Shown here one piece after another: positions 1 through 6,159 of a DNA stretch of 21,924 nucleotides (its first letter is position 1; every line of letters begins with the position of its first letter). The notes beneath the pieces were generated by a model. That model was given only the letters and a program-made list of their open reading frames with translations. It was not told where the DNA came from and did not search any database. Origin of the DNA: Desulfobacterales bacterium. Lineage in GTDB: Bacteria; Desulfobacterota; Desulfobacteria; Desulfobacterales; UBA11574. Both the position numbers and the translations under genes were made by a program. The stretch is taken from contig JAAXQD010000065.1 of the NCBI GenBank assembly GCA_012974475.1, forward strand, positions 1-21,924, read 5' to 3'.

Positions 1-57
1 AAACAAGATTGTCACCATTTGAAACGCTCAAATTAGGTGTGAGAATGGTTCCGGATT

Positions 58-876
58 ATGGGATTATCAAATAAAATCGTCATCTCGGCTTCCCGGCGCA
101 CCGATATTCCGGCCTTTTATCTGGATTGGTTCATGGCACAGATTCAAAAGGGTGTGTTTGAGGTTGTCAATCCATATAACCGGAGGGTATCTACCGTGCC
201 TGCCACACCCGACACGGTGCATACCATTGTGTTTTGGTCAAAAAATTTCGGTCCTTTCATCCAAAGGGATGTGGGCCGCCAGCTTTTGAAAATGGGATAC
301 AATCTTTTTTTTAACTTTACCATTAACGCTAAATCATTTCTGCTGGAACCGCGTGTCCCGTCTTTAAGTCAGCGCCTCGAACAGCTTCGAGACCTTTGCC
401 AAACCTTCGACCCCAAAACGGTCAACTGGAGATTCGATCCGATCTGCTTCTTTAAAACCGGACAAAACGTCATCGAGGACAATTTAAATGATTTTCCCAG
501 GATTTCCACTTGGGCATCCCGATGCGGCGTTACAAGATGTATCACCAGTTTCATGGATCACTACGTCAAGATACAAAAACGTCTATCGTCTATTCCGGGG
601 TTTTCGTTCGTCGATCCCGGGCTGCGGAAAAAAATAGAAATTCTTCTAAAGATGGAGAAAGTGCTCGCTGAAAAAAATATCGATTTATACACCTGCTGCG
701 AAAAAGAGGTGATGGATGCGTTGCCTTTGGATTCCAACGTCAATAAAAGTTCCTGCATCCCCAGTGATTTTCTTGTTGAGATCTTTGGCGGAAGCCTTAG
801 TTTAAGAAAGGATACGGGTCAGAGAATAACCCATGGATGCGGGTGCAGGTTCAACTTGATAATTTTACAATTTTAG
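58..876 (+). CDS. DUF1848 family protein, apparently shortened at the C-terminus
   Basis: A 272-residue protein of the DUF1848 family, whose biochemical function is unknown to me. Family landmarks seen: ISASRRTDIPAFY near residues 9-21, VFWSKN at 58-63, NWRFDPI at 123-129, and a late cysteine set (C213-C214, C233, C261, C263). The segment KDTGQRITHGCGC (251-263) matches the region that in relatives is followed by a terminal cysteine-rich motif of the CxxGCxYCYA kind. Here the frame instead ends nine residues later in a hydrophobic tail (RFNLIILQF). The last 40 bases overlap dusB in another frame. The ATG at 58 is the only ordinary start after an in-frame TGA at 40-42, and its ribosome site is weak. 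The family call is firm. Whether the shortened protein still works is unclear: the loss could be real, or a joining error in the assembly. Confidence 0.85.
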   Translation: MGLSNKIVISASRRTDIPAFYLDWFMAQIQKGVFEVVNPYNRRVSTVPATPDTVHTIVFWSKNFGPFIQRDVGRQLLKMGYNLFFNFTINAKSFLLEPRVPSLSQRLEQLRDLCQTFDPKTVNWRFDPICFFKTGQNVIEDNLNDFPRISTWASRCGVTRCITSFMDHYVKIQKRLSSIPGFSFVDPGLRKKIEILLKMEKVLAEKNIDLYTCCEKEVMDALPLDSNVNKSSCIPSDFLVEIFGGSLSLRKDTGQRITHGCGCRFNLIILQF

Positions 877-1739
877 CGCCCCTTGCGGGTATTACCAATT
901 TGCCGTTCCGACTCCTGGCAAAATCGGCGGGGTGTGCACTGGTCTGTTCAGAAATGGTCAGTTCCAATGGTCTGGCGTACCGATCCGTCAAAACGGAAGA
1001 ATTGCTCCAAAGCCGTTCCGAAGAGAAGCCGCTGTCTGCCCAGATATTCGGTTCAGATCCGATTATCATGGCTGAAGCTGCGGCCATTGTGGAAGCTTCG
1101 GGTGCCGACATCCTGGACATCAATCTCGGTTGTTCGGTTAAAAAGGTGCTTAAAACCGGTTCAGGTTCGGCCTTGATGAAAGCACCCCGAAAGGTCGAAA
1201 AGATTCTCCTTGCGGTCAGAGACAAAATAAAAATTCCGCTGACCATCAAAATAAGGACCGGATGGGAAAAATCCGGTGATCAGGCGTTTAATATCGCTGC
1301 CATAGCAGACGCCAGCGGTGTGGACGCCATTACCGTGCATCCTCGCATGGCCACCCAGGGATTCGGGGACAAAGCGGACTGGTCTCTGATTGCCGAAATA
1401 AAAAACAAGGTATCCATTCCGGTGATCGGAAATGGAGATATTGTAACACCGGCCATCGGGAACCCTTGGATATTTTCTCAGGTGATGTCTTTGATCAACG
1501 GTACTGAGATGGGTGCTCCGGTTGTTGCCGAACGTTTTGACGTTATGACGAAATATCTGAAGACTTCCATTGAGTGCTTTGGAGAAAAACGGGCTTGCCG
1601 GATGATGCGCAGCCATTTGGGGTGGTTTGTCAAGGGATTGCCTCACAGCAGCAGGTTTCGTGAATCGATCAAGCGGATCGAGACGGAAAACGAAGCCCTA
1701 TCTTTGATTGGAGAATATAAAGAGGCTTTACTTGATTGA
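837..1739 (+). CDS. dusB: tRNA-dihydrouridine synthase, DusB type, with an apparent internal in-frame deletion
   Basis: Flavoenzyme that reduces uridine to dihydrouridine in the tRNA D-loop using FMN and NAD(P)H. Seen: APLAGITNLPFR (14-25), SEMVSSNGL (38-46), QIFGSDP (69-75), the catalytic-cysteine segment DINLGCSVKKV (C99) followed by GSGSALM, KIRTGW (138-143), VHPR (167-170), and VIGNGDI (196-202). The C-terminal helical RNA-binding domain (MMRSHLGWFVKGLP, RESIKRI) is present. Relatives place about 20 residues, including an M-I-G-R-type FMN phosphate-binding loop, between GNGDI and IGNPWIF. Here GNGDIVTP runs straight into AIGNPWIF, with the junction near 1446-1454. The length (300 residues) is correspondingly short for the family. 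The ATG at 837 lies inside the DUF1848 gene and has no clear ribosome site, so translational coupling is likely. Identity is secure; catalytic competence is doubtful. Confidence 0.9.
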   Translation: MRVQVQLDNFTILAPLAGITNLPFRLLAKSAGCALVCSEMVSSNGLAYRSVKTEELLQSRSEEKPLSAQIFGSDPIIMAEAAAIVEASGADILDINLGCSVKKVLKTGSGSALMKAPRKVEKILLAVRDKIKIPLTIKIRTGWEKSGDQAFNIAAIADASGVDAITVHPRMATQGFGDKADWSLIAEIKNKVSIPVIGNGDIVTPAIGNPWIFSQVMSLINGTEMGAPVVAERFDVMTKYLKTSIECFGEKRACRMMRSHLGWFVKGLPHSSRFRESIKRIETENEALSLIGEYKEALLD

Positions 1740-1989
1740 AAATTCATTCCCTGTTCTTGCAGACGTGGGGGTTGACTAAAAGCCGTTTTAAAATCTTCCG
1801 GTGGGTGATTTTTGAGTCTTTCTCATGAAAAACATCAAGGAGAAAATAAATAAATAAATATTTATTTTGTCGATTTTTTACGATACGGTACTCTAAAGAC
1901 CGTAAAGGCATATAAAAAGTGTGTTTTGAAACAGTTGCTAATGTTCTTCACCTCAGCTTGAGAGATGTCCGGGCTGAACAGGAGGAATT

Positions 1990-2307
1990 ATGAATTTTGA
2001 AAAACGATATTTTTTATTGGCTGCTTTTTGTCTGTTTGTTCTATTCGCATGTACCACAATGCCCATCGAGCAGAATACATGGCTCGATACCCCGAAAAAC
2101 CATGTTAACAATGGCAACATATTGTTAAAAGCAGGTAAAATTGATGACGCATTCCGTGAGTTCAGCCGTGCCAAGGAACTCGATGAGAATTATCCACCGG
2201 CGTATGTTGGCCTCAGCCTGGTATACGGCGTAAAGGGTGACGATGAGACTTCATCCGTGTACATGAAAAAAGCAATTAACCTCTTGAAGGAACAGGTCAA
2301 CAAGTAG
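1990..2307 (+). CDS. Small TPR-containing lipoprotein
   Basis: A 105-residue predicted lipoprotein. It has a positively charged start (MNFEKR), a hydrophobic stretch (residues 7-20) and a lipobox ending LFAC, with C21 as the lipidated residue after signal peptidase II cleavage. The rest forms one tetratricopeptide-like helical pair plus a third helix: NHVNNGNILLKAGKIDDAF, then FSRAKELDENYPPAYVGLSLVYG. Such modules hold protein partners; no specific partner is visible. The start is supported by a near-ideal AGGAGG (1980-1985) just before the ATG. The gene stands alone: a 250-base spacer precedes it, holding an AT palindrome (1852-1867) and a small 6-bp hairpin (1884-1904) but no convincing promoter, and a strong terminator follows. 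The +3 and later residues after the lipid cysteine do not clearly settle inner versus outer membrane sorting. Confidence 0.75.
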   Translation: MNFEKRYFLLAAFCLFVLFACTTMPIEQNTWLDTPKNHVNNGNILLKAGKIDDAFREFSRAKELDENYPPAYVGLSLVYGVKGDDETSSVYMKKAINLLKEQVNK

Positions 2308-2360
2308 ACATTGATGGTGCTTAATTTTTAGAAAATTATGGAATATCGGATAAAAAACTA

Positions 2361-2398
2361 AAAGCCGGCCTAGAAAGCGCCGGCTTTGTTTATTTTTT
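2361..2398 (+). terminator. Rho-independent terminator after the TPR lipoprotein gene
   Basis: A perfect 9-bp stem (AAAGCCGGC at 2361-2369 pairing with GCCGGCTTT at 2379-2387), a 9-base loop, then a T-rich run GTTTATTTTTT at 2388-2398. It begins 53 bases after the lipoprotein stop and reads in the same direction. Confidence 0.85.
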
Positions 2399-2401
2399 AC
2401 A

Positions 2402-2697
2402 TTGAAAACCTGGTCCTCTGGGCCAAGTCAGAGTTCTCCGGCTCAGCCTGAAGAATCGCTGCAAGAGTTTAAAGTGAACTAAAGTTTAAAGTGAGCTAAA
2501 GTTAAGGAATTCTGACAATTATATAAAATCAGCGGAGCGACCTGCCCGCTCGTGCCTTGCAATGGCAGGCGGGAGCGGCACCACAACTTTAGGCATTTTA
2601 GATCACTTTAGACACTTTTAACTTGTACGGCTTTAACTAAAACAGCCCCTTTCAGGGACAAACCAAAGCCGGGTCCTCTGGGCCCGGATTCTTTACT
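2402..2697. repeat. Composite intergenic repeat, copy A
   Basis: This fills most of the gene-free stretch 2308-2735. Parts in order: a left box around TCCTCTGGGCC (2414-2424); a roughly 40-bp imperfect inverted repeat whose arms (about 2466-2504 and 2584-2623) repeat the unit CTAAAGT; a GC-rich inner hairpin between the arms (about 2535-2580, CCTGCC and GGCAGG); a small CCCCT/AGGG hairpin (about 2645-2657); and a terminal box at 2660-2697. That terminal 38-bp box is identical to 14862-14899, and contains an 8-bp stem with a 3-base loop (CCGGGTCC, TCT, GGGCCCGG). No open frame of note is present. On the minus strand the terminal hairpin lies just downstream of ahcY and could help end its transcript. 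Confidence 0.7.
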
Positions 2698-2735
2698 GTG
2701 CAATGGACAATCAAAAACCTTCAATCTTCAAACGC

Positions 2736-3992
2736 CTATGTTCCCATACTCCATGATGCCAGGTATTTTTTCTGTTCGGCTGTAAGTGTGTCGATCTTGA
2801 CCTTCATGGAAGAAAGTTTTTCTCTGGCGATGGCGTTGTCTATCTCTTCGGGTACGGGATAGACATCGTTTTCAAACCTCTTTTTGCTTTTCACCATATA
2901 TTCGATACTCAATGCCTGGTTGGCGAAGCTCATATCCATCACGCTGGACGGATGACCCTCGGCAGATGCAAGATTGATCAGCCTGCCATCCCCCAGAATA
3001 TTAATGCGGTTTCCATTTTCAAGAACATGCTCTTCAACGAGGGGTCGAATTTCTTTTCGTGACTTTGTTATAGATTCAAGTCCGTTAAGATCGAGTTCCA
3101 CGTTGAAATGACCGGAGTTGGCCACAATGGCACCGTCTTTCATGATCTTGAAATGTTCCTTGCGAATTACATTGATATTCCCGGTCACCGTACAGAAAAA
3201 ATCGCCGATCCTTGCTGCCTGGCGGATGGGCATCACTCTGAAACCTTCCATGACCGCTTCGAGAGCAGCGGTGGGATCGATTTCTGTGATAATAACGTTG
3301 GCGCCCATTCCTTTTGCTCTGAGTGCGAGTCCCTTTCCGCACCATCCATATCCGCAAACAACGAAATTAGATCCTGCAAGGAGCCGGTTCGTGGCGCGAA
3401 TGATTCCGTCTATGGTGCTCTGTCCGGTACCGTAACGGTTATCAAATAGATGTTTGGTCTTAGCGTCATTTACCGCTATGATGGGGTACTGTAAAACACC
3501 GTTTGCGGCCATACTTTTAAGCCGAATTATGCCGGTGGTCGTTTCTTCGGTGCCGCCTCGAACATTCTTGATAAGCTCGGTGCGTTCGGAGTGAATGGTA
3601 GAAACCAGATCTGCACCGTCATCCATTGTGTATTGGGGTTTAATATCAAGGGCGGAGTTGATGTGCTTGTAATATGTTTCGTTATCTTCACCTTTGATGG
3701 CAAAAACAGAAATTTTGTCATTTTTAACCAGTGAAGCCGCCACATCATCCTGTGTGCTCAAAGGGTTGGAGGCACATAGCGCAATTTTGGCGCCCCCTGC
3801 CTTTAGTGTTTGCATCAGTGAAGCGGTTTCGGTGGTGACATGAAGGCAGGCGGCTAATCGAATGCCTTTTAACGGTGTTTCCTCAGCAAATCTTTTTCTA
3901 ATGTTGTTGAGTACCGGCATGTTTTGATTGGCCCATTCGATCCGGAGCAAGCCTTCCTTTGCGAGTTTTATTTCCTTAACATCGTAGTCCAT
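2736..3992 (-). CDS. ahcY: Adenosylhomocysteinase (S-adenosyl-L-homocysteine hydrolase)
   Basis: NAD-dependent cytosolic enzyme that splits S-adenosylhomocysteine into adenosine and homocysteine, removing the inhibitory product of methyl transfer. Seen in 418 residues: substrate-binding segment CLHVTTETASLM (49-60), CASNPLSTQDDVAASL (73-88), E149-E150 with TTTG, the NAD-binding glycine motif GYGWCGKG (214-221), NSGHFNVE (292-299), LINLASAEGHP (338-348), and the typical C-terminal end YLASWSMGT. It lacks the roughly 40-residue insert of longer bacterial forms, so it is of the short, archaeal-like length class. A clear ribosome site (AAGGAG) precedes the ATG. It lies 70 bases downstream of metK on the same strand, so the pair probably forms one transcript for the methyl cycle. 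Confidence 0.96.
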   Translation of the reverse strand: MDYDVKEIKLAKEGLLRIEWANQNMPVLNNIRKRFAEETPLKGIRLAACLHVTTETASLMQTLKAGGAKIALCASNPLSTQDDVAASLVKNDKISVFAIKGEDNETYYKHINSALDIKPQYTMDDGADLVSTIHSERTELIKNVRGGTEETTTGIIRLKSMAANGVLQYPIIAVNDAKTKHLFDNRYGTGQSTIDGIIRATNRLLAGSNFVVCGYGWCGKGLALRAKGMGANVIITEIDPTAALEAVMEGFRVMPIRQAARIGDFFCTVTGNINVIRKEHFKIMKDGAIVANSGHFNVELDLNGLESITKSRKEIRPLVEEHVLENGNRINILGDGRLINLASAEGHPSSVMDMSFANQALSIEYMVKSKKRFENDVYPVPEEIDNAIAREKLSSMKVKIDTLTAEQKKYLASWSMGT

Positions 3993-4022
3993 TGACTGTA
4001 TATCTCCTTTTTAGGGGGATAG

Positions 4023-4050
4023 GAGATCTGGGGGCGGAGCCCCGGATCTC
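4023..4050 (-). other. Strong hairpin in the metK-ahcY spacer
   Basis: The spacer between metK and ahcY holds a 28-base near-perfect hairpin: GAGATC/GATCTC outer stem, one mismatch, then GGGG/CCCC with a 6-base loop. No T-run follows, so it is not a classical terminator. It could be an RNA processing or stability element between two cotranscribed genes, or a palindromic repeat. I see no match to the known SAH or SAM riboswitch layouts. Confidence 0.5.
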
Positions 4051-4062
4051 GAGGTTCAATCC

Positions 4063-5232
4063 CTAAAGTCCTGCTTTTTCCTTTAAGATGTCAACCATAT
4101 TGGTTTTTTCCCAGGAAAATTCAGGTTCATTTCTTCCAAAGTGGCCGTATGCCGAAGTTTTTTTAAAGATGGGACGTAAAAGATCGAGGTATTCAATAAT
4201 GGCGGCCGGCCTTAAGTCAAATACATCCAGGATTATTTCCTTAACCCGGTGCTTGGGCATCACACCGGTTCCCATAAGATCCAGCATTACGGAGACTGGC
4301 TGTGCAACTCCGATGGAATAAGCGAGTTGTATTTCACATTTTTTTGCAAGACCGGCGGCGACCACATTTTTTGCGATATGTCTGGCCATGTAAGACGCGC
4401 TGCGGTCGACCTTTGAAGGATCTTTTCCGGAGAAGCATCCGCCGCCGTGACTTCCTTGCCCCCCGTAAGTGTCGACGATGATCTTGCGCCCTGTCATGCC
4501 GCAGTCTCCCATAGGGCCGCCGATAACAAACTTGCCTGTGGCATTTACAAGATATCGGGTATCACCGTCGATGTATTTTTCCGGGATCACTTTTTTGATA
4601 ACCTCATGAATGATCGCTTCTTTTAGTTCTTCGTGGGAGATATCCGGTTTATGCTGGGCGGCAATGACGATGGTATCGACGCGCTTAGGAGTTCCGTTTT
4701 CGTATTCGATGGTAACCTGGGATTTTCCGTCCGGTCTCAGAAAATCAAGTGCACCGTTTTTACGAACCGTGGATAGGCGTTGGCACAGTTTATGGGCATA
4801 CATAATCGCCATGGGCATAAGTTCCGGCGTTTCATCGGTGGCAAACCCGAACATCAGGCCTTGATCTCCGGCACCCTGATCTTTGAAAAGCCCTTGGCCG
4901 ACGTTGACGCCCTGAGCGATATCCAGGGATTGATGATCAATACTAGTGATGACCGAGCAGGTCTGCCAGTCGAATCCCATTTGGGATGAATGATATCCGA
5001 TTTCACGAATTGTATTCCTCACAATCTCCGGCATGTCGACGTAACAGCTGGTTGTAATCTCACCGGCAATGAAGGCCAGGCCGGTTGTTACCATGGTTTC
5101 ACAGGCGACTCTGCAGCCTTTGTCTTTCTCCATAATCGAATCGAGAATGGAATCTGATATGGCGTCAGCAACCTTGTCAGGATGGCCTTCGGTGACAGAT
5201 TCAGATGTAAAAAAAAATTGTTCGTTGCTCAT
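4063..5232 (-). CDS. metK: S-adenosylmethionine synthase
   Basis: Makes S-adenosylmethionine from methionine and ATP in the cytosol. Seen in 389 residues: FTSESVTEGHPDKVAD near the N-terminus (the HPDK ATP-binding motif), DHQSLDIAQGV, the GAGDQGLMFGFATDET signature, TRYLVNATGKFVIGGP, the GGPMGDCGMTGRK signature, and GGGCFSGKDPSKVDRSA (the P-loop-like GGGAFSGKD signature with C for A). The open frame extends 23 codons upstream to 5301, but the ATG at 5232 starts the conserved MSNEQFFFTSESV and has a good ribosome site (AAGGGAG), so I prefer it. It follows gspB by 119 bases, with no strong promoter visible, so it may be read partly from the gspA promoter. Confidence 0.96.
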   Translation of the reverse strand: MSNEQFFFTSESVTEGHPDKVADAISDSILDSIMEKDKGCRVACETMVTTGLAFIAGEITTSCYVDMPEIVRNTIREIGYHSSQMGFDWQTCSVITSIDHQSLDIAQGVNVGQGLFKDQGAGDQGLMFGFATDETPELMPMAIMYAHKLCQRLSTVRKNGALDFLRPDGKSQVTIEYENGTPKRVDTIVIAAQHKPDISHEELKEAIIHEVIKKVIPEKYIDGDTRYLVNATGKFVIGGPMGDCGMTGRKIIVDTYGGQGSHGGGCFSGKDPSKVDRSASYMARHIAKNVVAAGLAKKCEIQLAYSIGVAQPVSVMLDLMGTGVMPKHRVKEIILDVFDLRPAAIIEYLDLLRPIFKKTSAYGHFGRNEPEFSWEKTNMVDILKEKAGL

Positions 5233-5351
5233 TAAGTTCTCCCTTATTTTGGGTTCTGTTATGGTTCTAAAGTGGTTCGGCAGTTTGGCCCTTTGAAACA
5301 AGCCGATTTAAGAAGAGCTTCAAGTGCGATTAAATTCTGTGCCGGGAATTT

Positions 5352-6119
5352 TTAAAAGCCGAACAGTTGCCTCCACTCTTCCGTTCCTTTTTTGAAAATG
5401 ACTTCGTCCTTACCTATATGCATTATATTGACTCTGTCAATAGATTCCCCCTCCCGAACAACACGACCGTTAATGACAGCAAGGCGGCTTTTTTGATCAC
5501 TGGACCAGGCAATTGCCTGAAGTTCGAGCTTCGACTCGCCGGCTTGCTTAACGGGTATGGATGCGGACCATTCGGCTTTTGTCTGTTGTCCATGTTCTTC
5601 TCCAGGTTTTTCGTTGACGGCTTTGTGTTGAATTTCTTCTGATCGGGACGTTTTCTCTTTAGAAAGACTCAACGGTGTGAAGGGTTTGGTGTCTGTTTTT
5701 TTAACGGACGACAGACCTTTTGACTCCATGGCACCATAAGATTCGGATGTTTTCCTCGGCCGACCCTTAATCGGTTGAGTATCCTTGGTAGCCGTTTCAA
5801 GGGATGAACTTTTTCGGACCGGACCCTGTCCGGAAACCTCTTTTGCAGGAACGCTTAAAACTGCAGGGGGCGGCGTTTGGATTTTTGAAATCAGCGTCGG
5901 TTTTCTATGCCATGGTTTCAAATTTAAGGCGAGCCCTATGCTGAAAGCTATGACCAGCAAAGCAAGAATCAGGAAAAAATTTTTCTTAAAGCCAAGACCA
6001 CCGGAGACGCCTTTATGGGACGACATCCCCTTAGGTTTTGTTTGTTGCCAGAAACGAACTTCGCTTTTTTCAGGGAATTCGTTTTCAAGCTTTTTTAATG
6101 CCTTTAGTATTGAACTCAA
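5352..6119 (-). CDS. gspB: Type II secretion accessory protein GspB
   Basis: Inner-membrane partner of GspA, involved in placing the secretin through the peptidoglycan. The 255 residues show a short cytoplasmic N-terminus with the conserved MSSILKALKKLE start, one membrane segment at about 47-65, a long charged, proline- and serine-rich periplasmic linker (about 70-195), and a C-terminal GspB domain (196-255) with LQAIAWSSDQKSRLAVING and VVREGESI. The start codon is TTG at 6119, chosen because the conserved N-terminus begins there; an AAAAGGG lies upstream. It sits 40 bases after gspA on the same strand, so the two are almost certainly cotranscribed. Only the C-terminal domain and N-terminus are diagnostic; the linker is too variable to judge. 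Confidence 0.88.
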   Translation of the reverse strand: MSSILKALKKLENEFPEKSEVRFWQQTKPKGMSSHKGVSGGLGFKKNFFLILALLVIAFSIGLALNLKPWHRKPTLISKIQTPPPAVLSVPAKEVSGQGPVRKSSSLETATKDTQPIKGRPRKTSESYGAMESKGLSSVKKTDTKPFTPLSLSKEKTSRSEEIQHKAVNEKPGEEHGQQTKAEWSASIPVKQAGESKLELQAIAWSSDQKSRLAVINGRVVREGESIDRVNIMHIGKDEVIFKKGTEEWRQLFGF

Positions 6120-6159
6120 TTTTCAGGCACCCTTTTAGTATTGAAAGAAGTCACAAGAC

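Noticed and set aside
851..1249. 132-codon minus-strand open frame over dusB
   Set aside because: It is a shadow of dusB, which carries the recognisable Dus motifs in the forward frame; no ribosome site or known family is seen.
2669..2687. Dedicated terminator for ahcY on the minus strand
   Set aside because: The hairpin is followed by CTTTGGTTTGT, not a proper T-run, and the same 38-bp box occurs upstream of gspH, so it is better described as part of a repeat.
3993..4062. SAH riboswitch before ahcY
   Set aside because: The spacer is only 70 bases, with a single hairpin and none of the conserved bases of the known SAH riboswitch that I could find.
5233..5301. 23-codon N-terminal extension of metK
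   Set aside because: Family proteins start at the MSNEQFFFTSES equivalent, and only the ATG at 5232 has a good ribosome site; the extension has no conserved features.
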